DNA from: Pseudoflavonifractor gallinarum
Lineage (GTDB): Bacteria > Bacillota > Clostridia > Oscillospirales > Oscillospiraceae
DNA: 64,000 bases
Direction of reading: 5' to 3'
Assembly: GCF_014982855.1 (NCBI RefSeq)
Contig: NZ_JADCKF010000002.1
Coordinates: 62,001-126,000, forward strand
Below the pieces are notes generated by a model that saw nothing but the letters and a program-made list of their open reading frames with translations, did no database searches and was not told the DNA's origin. The position numbers and the translations under genes are program-made. This document shows, one piece after another, positions 41,362 through 49,200 of this stretch (its first letter is position 1; each line of letters opens with the position of its first letter).

Positions 41362-42921
41362 ATGGAAACAGATAAGAGAGAACACCGGCGGGGCGGCGCG
41401 CGGCTGCAGCATACTGCCTCCGGTCCCAGCAGGAAAGAGCCGGGCAAGCCCCGGAAAAACCGGTCCAAAGGGCCGAAAAAGCCATGGAAGCAGCTCAGAA
41501 CGCAGGAGAAGGTCCTCCGGGTCCTTCTGATCGTGGCCGCGGTGCTGGCCGCGGTGCTGCTGGCAGCCTTCCTCTTTCTGCACTTCTTTATTCAAAAGCC
41601 CACGCTCCCCACGGAGCCCAAGGTCCCCATGCCGCAGGAGAGCGGGGAGCTGCTGGCCACGGACCGGCCCGGCCGCACCTCCGCCGACCGGAAGGAGGAT
41701 TTCTTCACCTTCCTGGTGATCGGCCGGGATACCGGCGGCGGCGGTAACACCGATACCCTCATGCTGGCGGCCTACGATGTGCCCAATCAGAAGCTCAATG
41801 TCATGAGCATCCCCCGCGACACCATGGTCAATGTGCCCTGGGATATTAAAAAGATCAATTCGGTCTATAATTTCTACGGCGGCGGGGATGAGGGCATCCA
41901 GGCCCTGTACAAGGAGATCAGCCAGCTGGTGGGCTTTGTCCCCGACTACGAGGTCATCGTGGAGTGGGAGGCTGTGGGCGAGCTGGTGGATGCCCTGGGC
42001 GGCGTGTATTTCGACGTCCCCATCGACATGAACTATGACGATCCCACCCAGGACCTGCACATCCACATCAACAAGGGCTATCAGAAGCTCAACGGCGAGC
42101 AGGCCATGGGCGTGGTCCGCTACCGCCACGACAATATGGTCAACGGCAAGATGAAGGGCTACCCCAACGGGGACCTGGGCCGGATCGAGACCCAGCAGGC
42201 CTTCCTCACCGCCGTGGTGGAGCAGTGCCTCCAGATCCAGAATGTGACCCGCATCAATGAGCTGGCCAAGGTCTTTACCAAGAATGTGACCACCGACCTC
42301 ACCGTCAACAACCTGGCGTGGTTTGCCCAGCAGGCCATTTTCGGCGGCTTGCAGATGGAGAACGTGAACTTCTGCACCATGCCCAACCAGGGAGAGATGG
42401 TGTGGAGCCGCAGCTACCACAACTACCAGTCCTATGTGACCCCCATTGAGGACGAGCTGGTGGATCTGGTCAACGAGTGCTTCAATCCCTATAAGGAAGA
42501 TCTGGACCCCAGTGAGCTGGACATCATGAGCGTGGACGACAACGGCCGCCTCCATTCCACCACTGGGCGGGTGGAGGACACCAAGGCCAACAGCTCCGGC
42601 GGCGGAAGTTCCTCCTCCAGCAGCCAGAGCGGGAGCAGCACCTCCAAGCCCTCCAGCACGCCAAAGCCCTCTGCGACCCCCAAGCCCGAGGTGACGGCCA
42701 CTCCGACAACCAAGCCCAGCGAGACCCCCACCGAGAGCGCACAGCCCTCTCAGCCGGTGGAGAGCGCGACCCCCGCGCCCAGCACCCCGGTTGAGACAAC
42801 TACCCCGGCGCCCAGCGCAGAACCCACTCCGGCGCCGACGGCCGCTCCCACGGCAGCGCCCACCGCTCCGCCCGCAGATGGCGGCGGAGAGGTCGTGCTC
42901 CCGCCCGAGGCGGTCAGTTAA
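41362..42921 (+). CDS. LytR-CpsA-Psr (LCP) family wall glycopolymer ligase
   Basis: 519 aa. A basic cytoplasmic N terminus (1-50), one membrane helix (about 52-75), then the LCP domain (about 110-310) with FLVIGRDTGGGGNTDTLML, MSIPRDTMVNVP, the Arg-containing VVRYRHDN and NGDLGRIETQQAFL. LCP enzymes attach teichoic acids or other polymers to peptidoglycan. The C-terminal 110 residues are low-complexity Ser/Thr/Pro/Ala, probably a flexible wall-spanning tail. The ATG at 41362 is 5 nt after nadD; its ribosome site is weak, suggesting coupling. Confidence 0.92.
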   Translation: METDKREHRRGGARLQHTASGPSRKEPGKPRKNRSKGPKKPWKQLRTQEKVLRVLLIVAAVLAAVLLAAFLFLHFFIQKPTLPTEPKVPMPQESGELLATDRPGRTSADRKEDFFTFLVIGRDTGGGGNTDTLMLAAYDVPNQKLNVMSIPRDTMVNVPWDIKKINSVYNFYGGGDEGIQALYKEISQLVGFVPDYEVIVEWEAVGELVDALGGVYFDVPIDMNYDDPTQDLHIHINKGYQKLNGEQAMGVVRYRHDNMVNGKMKGYPNGDLGRIETQQAFLTAVVEQCLQIQNVTRINELAKVFTKNVTTDLTVNNLAWFAQQAIFGGLQMENVNFCTMPNQGEMVWSRSYHNYQSYVTPIEDELVDLVNECFNPYKEDLDPSELDIMSVDDNGRLHSTTGRVEDTKANSSGGGSSSSSSQSGSSTSKPSSTPKPSATPKPEVTATPTTKPSETPTESAQPSQPVESATPAPSTPVETTTPAPSAEPTPAPTAAPTAAPTAPPADGGGEVVLPPEAVS

Positions 42922-42951
42922 TCCACAAAAGAGAAAGAAGGAGAATCGTCT

Positions 42952-43314
42952 ATGACGCCCAAAGAACTTGCGTTGGCCGCGGTCAAGGCCCTGGACAGCA
43001 AAAAGGGCCAGGACATCAAGGTCCTGGAGACCGGACACCTGACCACCCTGGCCGACTATTTTGTCCTGTGTACCGCCACCTCCACCACGCAGGTCAAGGC
43101 CCTGGCCGACACCTGTGAGAAGATGCTCAAGGATCAGGGGGAGATGCCCCACCATGTGGAAGGCCACCGGGACGGCGGCTGGATCCTGCTGGACTTCTCC
43201 TCCGTGGTGATCCATGTGTTCATGGAGGAGTCCCGGAAGTTTTATGATCTGGAGCGGCTCTGGTCCGATGCCACCGAGGTGGACATCAGCGACATCGTGC
43301 TGCCCAACGGCTAA
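42952..43314 (+). CDS. rsfS: Ribosomal silencing factor RsfS
   Basis: 120 aa, binds ribosomal protein L14 and blocks subunit joining during starvation. Motifs: KALDSKKGQDIKVLET, LADYFVLCTATSTTQVKALAD, HHVEGHRDGGWILLDFSSVVIHVF and EESRKFYDLERLW. AGAAAGAAGGAGAA precedes the ATG. Last gene of the smc operon; a strong terminator starts 3 nt after its stop. Confidence 0.96.
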   Translation: MTPKELALAAVKALDSKKGQDIKVLETGHLTTLADYFVLCTATSTTQVKALADTCEKMLKDQGEMPHHVEGHRDGGWILLDFSSVVIHVFMEESRKFYDLERLWSDATEVDISDIVLPNG

Positions 43315-43316
43315 AG

Positions 43317-43354
43317 AAAAAGCCCCATCTCCGCAGCGGAGATGGGGCTTTTTT
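43317..43354 (+). terminator. Intrinsic terminator after rsfS (usable from both strands)
   Basis: AGCCCCATCTCC / GGAGATGGGGCT with a 5-nt loop, A-run before and T6 after, between convergent genes. Confidence 0.93.
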
Positions 43355-43368
43355 GTGTACGGAGGAGC

Positions 43369-43806
43369 TCAGACCTCTTCGTCCGGAGTATCCTCCCCGT
43401 GGGGGTCGTCATAGACCTGGACCTCATCCGGGGAGAGGATGCCCTGCCGGACATAGTAGTCCCCGATGGCGGCCTTGATGGCCTGCTCGGCCAGTACGGA
43501 GCAGTGCATCTTGTGCAGGGGGAGTCCGCCGAGGGCCTGGGCCACCTGGTCGTTGGTCAGGGTGAAGGCCTGCTCCACCGTGCGGCCCTTGATGAGCTCG
43601 GTGGCCATGGAGCTGGTGGCCACGGCGGCGCCGCAGCCAAAGACCTTGAATTTGGCGTCGGTGATGATGCCGTCCTCCACCCGCAGGGTGATCTGCATGA
43701 TGTCGCCGCACTTGGGGTTTCCGGCCACGCCGACCGCGTCGGCATGCTCGATGGTGCCCAGATTGCGGGGATGATAAAAATGGTCCATGACCTGATCGGT
43801 ATACAT
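43369..43806 (-). CDS. Iron-sulfur cluster scaffold, IscU/NifU N-terminal family
   Basis: 145 aa. The three cluster-ligand cysteines are in GNPKCGDIM, VFGCGAAVATSS and HKMHCSVLAEQAI, and the start YTDQVMDHFYHPRNLG is typical. The C-terminal 25 residues are an acidic tail. The usual cysteine desulfurase neighbour is absent from the window. The start at 43806 has AAAGGATCC upstream; a 12-codon extension is not family-like. Own promoter on the minus strand. Confidence 0.93.
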   Translation of the reverse strand: MYTDQVMDHFYHPRNLGTIEHADAVGVAGNPKCGDIMQITLRVEDGIITDAKFKVFGCGAAVATSSMATELIKGRTVEQAFTLTNDQVAQALGGLPLHKMHCSVLAEQAIKAAIGDYYVRQGILSPDEVQVYDDPHGEDTPDEEV

Positions 43807-43865
43807 AGCAGGATCCTTTCCGGGCGCCCACAGGCGCACCAAACAGTTTAAAAGTCCTAATATGA

Positions 43866-43894
43866 ATTATAAGAAGCAGGGTGGGAAAAGTCAA
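43866..43894 (-). promoter_or_regulatory. Minus-strand promoter of the iscU-like gene
   Basis: Read on the minus strand: TTGACT (43894-43889), 17 bp, TATAAT (43871-43866). Confidence 0.85.
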
Positions 43895-43909
43895 GACAGG
43901 GGCTTTTCA

Positions 43910-43938
43910 TTGACGAACGGTTCGGGGAATGGTATAGT
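43910..43938 (+). promoter_or_regulatory. Promoter of the AI-2E family gene
   Basis: TTGACG, 17 bp, TATAGT. Its -35 lies only 15 bp from that of the divergent iscU-like promoter. Confidence 0.82.
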
Positions 43939-44023
43939 GGACAAAAAGCGGCATATTCTGCGAAGGGAAGGGCCGCACAGAAACCTGCTCCCGCCGGAAT
44001 AGAGGGGCAGGAAAGGAGAACGT

Positions 44024-45157
44024 ATGGATAAAAAATTACTTCGGAGCATTCTTCTCATCATCACCTATACCGTGTTGCTGGTGCTGGTGGTCATCAAGTT
44101 TGATGAGCTGATGCGGCTGTTTTCCTATCTGGTGGGGCTGCTCAAGCCGGTCTATATCGGGTTTGCGCTGGCCTTTATCCTCAACCGGCCCTGTCAGGCC
44201 CTTTACCGGCTCTATCACCGAGGGCTTGGCCGCACCAGAGCCGACGGACTCAGCCGCCCCCTGGCGGTGGCCTCCTCCTATGTGCTGCTGATCGCGGTGG
44301 TGACCGTCATCACCTCTTTCATCACGCCCAAGGTGGTGGAGAGCATCCAGATCTTTGCCTCGAACCTGAGCGGATACCTCTATAATCTGCAAAAGATATG
44401 CTGGGAACTCTCTCAGTATCTGCATCTGGAGAATCTGGCCCAGAGTCTGCCCAACATTCCCCAGCTCAGCACCTATCTGAAGGACATCCTGGATAACCTG
44501 GCCCAGGGACTGAGCAGCACCCTGCTGGGCGTGGTCTCCCTGACCAGCAGCCTGATCTCTATGGTGGTGACCGGCGTACTCTCCATCATTTTCTCCATCT
44601 ACATGCTGGGCGGCCGGGAGAAGCTGCTGCCCCAGTGCCGGCGGCTGCTCCAGGCCTACACCCGGCCCCGCACGTCGGCGGCGGTGCTGGATGTGGTCCA
44701 TCTGACGGCGGACACCTTCACGAATTTTGTCACCGGACAGCTCATCGAGGCCTGCATCCTGGGCGGTCTGTGCGCCGGGGGAATGCTCTTCATCCAGGCC
44801 GATTATGCCCCCCTGGTGGGCGTCATCATCGGCGTCTCCGCCCTCATTCCGGTGGCGGGCGCCTATATCGGAGCCATTCTGGCGGCCTTTCTGCTGGTGA
44901 TGGTCTCCCCCCTCAAGGCCCTTATTTTCCTGATTTTCCTGTCCATCCTCCAGCAGATCGAGGGCAACGTCATCTATCCCCGGGTGGTGGGCACCTCCAT
45001 TGGCCTGCCCGGCATCTGGGTGCTGACGGCGGTCACGGTGGGCGGCGGTCTCTTCGGACTGCCGGGCGTGCTCCTCAGCGTTCCCGTGGCCTCGGTGCTC
45101 TATGCGCTGCTGAAAAAGGATGTGCGCAAGCGCCTCGCCGAAAGACATGATCTGTGA
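44024..45157 (+). CDS. AI-2E (PerM/YtvI) family transporter
   Basis: 377 aa, about eight membrane helices: pairs at 8-30 and 36-55, one at 75-98, a long amphipathic extracytoplasmic stretch (105-165), then clusters at 170-195, 240-275 and 280-365. The family pattern QLIEACILGGLCAGGM, PLVGVIIGVSALIPVAGAYIGA and IEGNVIYPRVVGTSIGLPGIWVL is clear. Members export varied small molecules; autoinducer-2 is not implied. AGGAAAGGAG precedes the ATG. A terminator follows. Confidence 0.92.
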   Translation: MDKKLLRSILLIITYTVLLVLVVIKFDELMRLFSYLVGLLKPVYIGFALAFILNRPCQALYRLYHRGLGRTRADGLSRPLAVASSYVLLIAVVTVITSFITPKVVESIQIFASNLSGYLYNLQKICWELSQYLHLENLAQSLPNIPQLSTYLKDILDNLAQGLSSTLLGVVSLTSSLISMVVTGVLSIIFSIYMLGGREKLLPQCRRLLQAYTRPRTSAAVLDVVHLTADTFTNFVTGQLIEACILGGLCAGGMLFIQADYAPLVGVIIGVSALIPVAGAYIGAILAAFLLVMVSPLKALIFLIFLSILQQIEGNVIYPRVVGTSIGLPGIWVLTAVTVGGGLFGLPGVLLSVPVASVLYALLKKDVRKRLAERHDL

Positions 45158-45166
45158 TACACCCAT

Positions 45167-45197
45167 TTCCCGGTCCAGTCGGACCGGGAATTTTTTT
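45167..45197 (+). terminator. Intrinsic terminator after the AI-2E family gene
   Basis: Perfect 10-bp TTCCCGGTCC / GGACCGGGAA stem, AGTC loop, seven T. Confidence 0.93.
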
Positions 45198-45207
45198 GGA
45201 AGGACTG

Positions 45208-45232
45208 GTAACCTTTTCACGCCATAGGCCGT
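45208..45232 (+). promoter_or_regulatory. ECF-sigma-type promoter
   Basis: GTAACC at 45208-45213 and CGT at 45230-45232 with 16 bp between, the well-known AAC / CGT signature of ECF sigma factor promoters, with no sigma-A boxes. It directs transcription into the broken frame that follows. Confidence 0.6.
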
Positions 45233-45264
45233 GTTATGAGTAGAAGGGACAGGAGGTGACGGTC

Positions 45265-45397
45265 ATGGACAGAGAGGAAGCCGGGCAGGTGGTGGAGCGG
45301 TACCGGGTCGTGGTGCACCTTGCAATACTGGTACATCCCCATCGGCTCCGAGGATGCCGCTGGGCCTGGACACTGGCTGGAGCAATTGCCGGAATAG
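45265..45397 (+). pseudogene. Truncated, frameshifted relic, possibly of an ECF sigma factor gene
   Basis: AGGAGGTGACGGTC places an ATG at 45265. The frame begins MDREEAGQVVERYRVVVH, which resembles the start of sigma region 2 (ERYR..VY..A). A +1 shift near 45315 continues as TLQYWYIPIGSEDAAGPGHWLEQLPE and stops at 45397, just before a terminator. The unshifted frame runs through that terminator and antisense to the next gene, so it is not genuine. ECF factors have about 160-190 residues, so most of the gene is gone. The ECF-type promoter upstream fits autoregulation. The sigma assignment is inference. Confidence 0.45.
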
Positions 45398-45402
45398 AGA
45401 CA

Positions 45403-45450
45403 GAAAGCGCCGCTCCCGGACCATCGCAGCAGTCCGGGAGCGGCGCAGTT
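45403..45450. terminator. Bidirectional terminator hairpin
   Basis: Perfect 15-bp stem, 45407-45421 with 45432-45446 (GCGCCGCTCCCGGAC and its complement), 10-nt loop. Short T-runs occur on both sides; it separates the sigma-like relic from the convergent hypothetical gene. Confidence 0.75.
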
Positions 45451-45461
45451 TGTGGAAAAGA

Positions 45462-45971
45462 TCAGTCGTCGACCTGGAAATCCGGCTTGGCAGGACTTCC
45501 GGGCAGAAGTTCCAGCGAGAAGGCTCCGCTGGTCTCATAGGCAGCCAGGACCACCCGGGTCTCCCCGGCAGGGAGCGTGAGGGTATTGTCCCCCGGCTCC
45601 AGATCGGTGAGGCCGCCCTCCGGATCGGAGAGGACCAGACGGTAGCCGGTACCGGGGTCCTCCACCGTATAGCGCAGGGTACAGGTCCCACCCTCCGGCA
45701 GGGAGAGGGTGCCCAGGGTGTCCCACCCGGTCATGGAGTGCCACTGAGCGGCATAGCCGCCGGGTAGGGTGTGGCCCATCCAAAAGGTCTGGCGATAGGA
45801 GCTGCTTCCCCCGCGCAGGTCCTCATCGGTAATATCGGCAAGACTGTGGATCGGATGGAATCCAAAGCTGTGCAGAAGGAGAAACAGGAGAGCCGCCGCA
45901 GCTGCCAGTAAAACCGCCGGCACGGCCAGAGCGATCACAAGGGCGTGGACTGAGATGCCCCGTTTTCTCAT
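45462..45971 (-). CDS. Exported or membrane-anchored protein of unknown function
   Basis: 169 aa. A basic start (MRKRGISVH) and a long hydrophobic stretch (about 9-34, Ala/Leu/Val) form a signal anchor; the remaining 130 residues lie outside. These read as beta strands (CTLRYTVEDPGTGYRLVLSD, GDNTLTLPAGETRVVLAAYE, AFSLELLP), like a small beta-sandwich. I know no family. AAAGGAGGTGG gives a very strong ribosome site. An adjacent sigma-like relic suggests a once-linked envelope stress unit, which is speculation. Confidence 0.7.
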   Translation of the reverse strand: MRKRGISVHALVIALAVPAVLLAAAAALLFLLLHSFGFHPIHSLADITDEDLRGGSSSYRQTFWMGHTLPGGYAAQWHSMTGWDTLGTLSLPEGGTCTLRYTVEDPGTGYRLVLSDPEGGLTDLEPGDNTLTLPAGETRVVLAAYETSGAFSLELLPGSPAKPDFQVDD

Positions 45972-46061
45972 ATGGGACCACCTCCTTTTGCCTCATTTTA
46001 GCATGGAGGGCCGGATCAGGCAAGAAAAACACCCGCTCCGCCCGCTTTTGACGGGAGCCCC

Positions 46062-46090
46062 TTGCAATCCCGGCACTTTTTCGGTATAAT
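46062..46090 (+). promoter_or_regulatory. Sigma-A promoter of leuS
   Basis: TTGCAA at 46062, 17 bp, TATAAT at 46085. Only 70 nt separate it from the start codon, too short for a T-box leader. Confidence 0.88.
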
Positions 46091-46160
46091 GAAACAGATT
46101 CCGTAAAAAGCCGGTCCAAGGGCGTCAGCTGGGGCCGGAACCGATATTTTCTAGGAAAGC

Positions 46161-48593
46161 GTGATAGCGTTGAAGTACGATTTCGCATCCATTGAGCCCA
46201 AGTGGCAAAAGAAGTGGCAGGAGGCCGGCGTCTACAAGACGCCCGACCACAGCGACAAGCCCAAGTTCTACGCCCTGGTGGAGTTCCCCTATCCCTCCGG
46301 ACAGGGTCTGCACGTGGGCCATGCCCGCCCCTACACCGCCATGGACGTGGTGGCCCGCAAGCGGCGCATGGACGGCTATAACGTTCTCTTCCCCATGGGC
46401 TACGATGCCTTCGGCCTGCCCACCGAGAACTATGCCATCAAAAACCACATCCACCCCGCCAAGGTGACCCACGACAACATCGAGAATTTCCGCAAGCAGC
46501 TCCAGATGCTGGGCTACTCCTTCGACTGGGACCGGGAGGTCAACACCACCGACCCCAGCTACTACAAGTGGACCCAGTGGATCTTCCTTCAGCTGTGGAA
46601 GAAGGGTCTGGCCTACAAGACCACCATGCCCGTGAACTGGTGCACCTCCTGTAAGTGCGTCCTGGCCAATGAGGAAGTGGTGGAGGGCGTGTGCGAGCGC
46701 TGCGGCTCCCCCGTCATCCGCAAGGAGAAGAGCCAGTGGATGCTCAAGATCACCGAGTACGCCCAGCGCCTCATCGACGATCTGGACGGACTGGACTTCA
46801 TCGAGCGGGTCAAGACCCAGCAGAAGAACTGGATCGGCCGCTCCACCGGCGCGGAGGTCACCTTCAAGGCCACCACCGGGGAGGAGATCGTGGTCTTTAC
46901 CACCCGTCCCGACACTCTCTTCGGCGCCACCTATATGGTGCTCTCCCCTGAGCATGCCCTGGTGAAGAAGTGGCTGGAGAACGGCACCCTCACCAACGCC
47001 GCCGAGGTGAAGGACTACCAGGCCGCCGCCGCCTCCAAGTCCGATCTGGAGCGCACCGAGCTCAACAAGGAAAAGACCGGCGTGTGCCTGGCCGGTGTGA
47101 AGGGCGTCAACCCGGTCAACGGGAAGGAGATCCCCATTTTCATCTCCGACTACGTCCTCTCCACCTACGGCACCGGCGCCATCATGGCCGTGCCCGCCCA
47201 CGACGACCGCGACTGGGAGTTTGCCAAGAAGTTCGGCTGTGAGATCATTGAGGTGGTCTCCGGCGGCGAGGACGTGCAGAAGGCCGCCTTCACCGCCAAG
47301 GACGAGACCGGCATCCTGGTCAACTCCGAGTTCCTCAACGGCATGACCGTGAAGGACGCCATCCCCGTCATCACCAAGTGGCTGGAGGAGAAGGGCATCG
47401 GTCACGCCAAGGTCAACTTCAAGCTGCGCGACTGGGTCTTCTCCCGTCAGCGCTACTGGGGCGAGCCCATTCCCATGGTCTACTGTGAGAAGTGCGGCTG
47501 GCAGCCCATTCCCGAGGACCAGCTCCCCCTGCTCCTGCCCGACGTGGAGAGCTATGAGCCCACCGACGACGGCGAGAGCCCCCTCAGCAAGATGACCGAC
47601 TGGGTCAGCACCACCTGCCCCTGCTGCGGCGGTCCCGCCCGGCGGGAGACCGACACCATGCCCCAGTGGGCCGGTTCCTCCTGGTATTTCCTGCGCTATA
47701 TGGACCCCCACAACGACAAGGCCCTGGCCTCGCCCGAGGCCCTGAAGTACTGGTCCCCCGTGGACTGGTACAACGGCGGCATGGAGCACACCACCCTGCA
47801 CCTGCTCTACTCCCGCTTCTGGCACAAGTTCCTCTACGACATCGGCGTGGTGCCCACCAAGGAGCCCTATCAGAAGCGCACCAGCCACGGCATGATCCTG
47901 GGCGAGGGCGGAGAGAAGATGTCCAAGTCCCGCGGCAACGTCATCAACCCCAACGACGTGGTGGCCCAGTACGGCGCCGACACCATGCGCCTGTATATCA
48001 TGTTCATCGGCGACTTTGAGAAGGCCGCCGCCTGGAGCGACAACGCCGTCAAGGGCTGCAAGCGCTTCCTGGACCGGGTGTGGAACCTGGCCGAGCAGTG
48101 CGCCGACTCCATGGAGTACTCCAGCGCCAACGAGAGCGCCATCCACAAGGCCATCAAGAAGGTCTCCGCCGACATTGAGGCCATGAAGTTCAATACCGCC
48201 ATCGCCGCCCTCATGGCGCTGGTCAACGACTTCTATCAGAACGGCTGCTCCAAGGGCGACCTGAGCGCCCTGCTGCTCATGCTCTCTCCCTTTGCCCCCC
48301 ACATGGTGGAGGAGATGTGGGAGAACCTGGGCCTGGCCAAGGAGCGCGGCATGGCCTGCACCCAGAGCTGGCCCACCTACGACGAGAGCAAGACCGTGGC
48401 CAGCGAGGTCACCATGGCCGTGCAGGTCTCCGGCAAGCTCCGCGGCACCATCACCGTTCCCATGGACAGCGGGGAGGAGGCCGTGGTGGCCGCCGCCCTG
48501 GCCGATCCCAAGGTGCAGAAGTTTGTGGAGGGCAAGCAGATCGTCAAGACCATCCTGGTGCCCAACAAGCTGGTCAACCTGATCGCGAAGTAA
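46161..48593 (+). CDS. leuS: Leucyl-tRNA synthetase
   Basis: 810-aa class I synthetase. The HIGH-type motif is in [16 protein letters not shown] (near residue 55), KMSKS in [16 protein letters not shown] (near 587), and the CP1 editing domain is complete ([35 protein letters not shown]). A zinc-like CxxC pair occurs in [22 protein letters not shown] 46161 is used; a TTG at 46170 would give the family start MKYDF but lies about 13 nt from AGGA. Unlike many Firmicutes leuS genes there is no T-box. Confidence 0.95.
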   Translation: MIALKYDFASIEPKWQKKWQEAGVYKTPDHSDKPKFYALVEFPYPSGQGLHVGHARPYTAMDVVARKRRMDGYNVLFPMGYDAFGLPTENYAIKNHIHPAKVTHDNIENFRKQLQMLGYSFDWDREVNTTDPSYYKWTQWIFLQLWKKGLAYKTTMPVNWCTSCKCVLANEEVVEGVCERCGSPVIRKEKSQWMLKITEYAQRLIDDLDGLDFIERVKTQQKNWIGRSTGAEVTFKATTGEEIVVFTTRPDTLFGATYMVLSPEHALVKKWLENGTLTNAAEVKDYQAAAASKSDLERTELNKEKTGVCLAGVKGVNPVNGKEIPIFISDYVLSTYGTGAIMAVPAHDDRDWEFAKKFGCEIIEVVSGGEDVQKAAFTAKDETGILVNSEFLNGMTVKDAIPVITKWLEEKGIGHAKVNFKLRDWVFSRQRYWGEPIPMVYCEKCGWQPIPEDQLPLLLPDVESYEPTDDGESPLSKMTDWVSTTCPCCGGPARRETDTMPQWAGSSWYFLRYMDPHNDKALASPEALKYWSPVDWYNGGMEHTTLHLLYSRFWHKFLYDIGVVPTKEPYQKRTSHGMILGEGGEKMSKSRGNVINPNDVVAQYGADTMRLYIMFIGDFEKAAAWSDNAVKGCKRFLDRVWNLAEQCADSMEYSSANESAIHKAIKKVSADIEAMKFNTAIAALMALVNDFYQNGCSKGDLSALLLMLSPFAPHMVEEMWENLGLAKERGMACTQSWPTYDESKTVASEVTMAVQVSGKLRGTITVPMDSGEEAVVAAALADPKVQKFVEGKQIVKTILVPNKLVNLIAK

Positions 48594-48666
48594 GACGGCG
48601 CCCCGGTCTGAGCAGAATTTTTTCCACCGCGTCCCGCCGGGATGTGGACAAAGGAAAATTTATAGC

Positions 48667-48695
48667 TTGACAAAAACAGAAAATTTGCATATAAT
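48667..48695 (+). promoter_or_regulatory. Consensus sigma-A promoter of rpsU
   Basis: TTGACA at 48667, 17 bp, TATAAT at 48690. The 78-nt leader carries a GGCGG/CCGCC hairpin just before the ribosome site. Confidence 0.92.
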
Positions 48696-48773
48696 ATCTT
48701 ATTGTTAAAGCCATAACTATCAGTATGTGGCCCTTTGGCGGCGTGACCGCCGCTTCGGAGGGAGGGGAAATCA

Positions 48774-48956
48774 ATGTCGGAAGTCCGTGTGAAGGACGGT
48801 GAGTCCTTGGAGAACGCGCTCAAGCGCTTCAAGCGCAGCTGCGCCAAGTCGGGCGTCCTGGCCGAAGTGCGCAAGCGTGAGCACTACGAGAGCCCGAGCG
48901 TCAAGCGCCGCAAGAAGTCTGAGGCTGCCCGTAAGAACCGCAAGAAGTTTTATTAA
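48774..48956 (+). CDS. rpsU: 30S ribosomal protein S21
   Basis: 60 aa, basic. The family start [22 protein letters not shown] and the Arg/Lys-rich end ([18 protein letters not shown]) identify it. S21 acts near the anti-Shine-Dalgarno end of 16S rRNA in initiation. GGAGGGAGGGG precedes the ATG. It is a single-gene unit with its own promoter and terminator. Confidence 0.97.
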   Translation: MSEVRVKDGESLENALKRFKRSCAKSGVLAEVRKREHYESPSVKRRKKSEAARKNRKKFY

Positions 48957-48967
48957 AAGCAAGCTGG

Positions 48968-49000
48968 GCCCCGCACCACATCGGTGCGGGGCTTTTCTTG
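48968..49000 (+). terminator. Intrinsic terminator after rpsU
   Basis: Perfect 10-bp GCCCCGCACC / GGTGCGGGGC stem with a 5-nt loop, followed by TTTTCTT. Confidence 0.9.
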
Positions 49001-49030
49001 TCCGCAGACGGCGGGAAGGATGCCGGATTC

Positions 49031-49059
49031 TTGCAATGGGACGGGAAAAATGGTAGACT
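49031..49059 (+). promoter_or_regulatory. Promoter of the Sel1-repeat gene
   Basis: TTGCAA at 49031, 17 bp, TAGACT at 49054 with extended TGG. The leader is about 135 nt. Confidence 0.7.
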
Positions 49060-49200
49060 GGACCTATTACGATGGAACTTTGGTTCCAGTTCAGCGGCGT
49101 CCCAGCCAGATCCGGGCGGGGGACGCTTTTCCATGAAGTACGGATCACAGAGACAGGGCGGGCCTGGGTGCTCTCCCCGAGAAGGAGGGCGGTTCACGCC

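Noticed and set aside
43342-43851. A 169-codon plus-strand frame opposite the iscU-like gene
   Set aside because: The minus strand encodes a protein with all three cluster-binding cysteines and its own promoter; the plus frame is its shadow.
45256-45540. A 94-codon plus-strand frame after the AI-2E family gene
   Set aside because: It runs through a 15-bp terminator stem and antisense into the next gene; the region is better read as a frameshifted relic ending at 45397.
46091-46160. A T-box leader expected before leuS
   Set aside because: Only about 70 nt lie between the promoter and the start codon, too short for a T-box, and no specifier or antiterminator motif was seen.
49072-49200. A 43-codon N-terminal extension of the Sel1-repeat protein
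   Set aside because: The upstream ATG has no ribosome site, and AAGGAGGG stands before the ATG at 49201, where a clean zinc-ribbon start begins.
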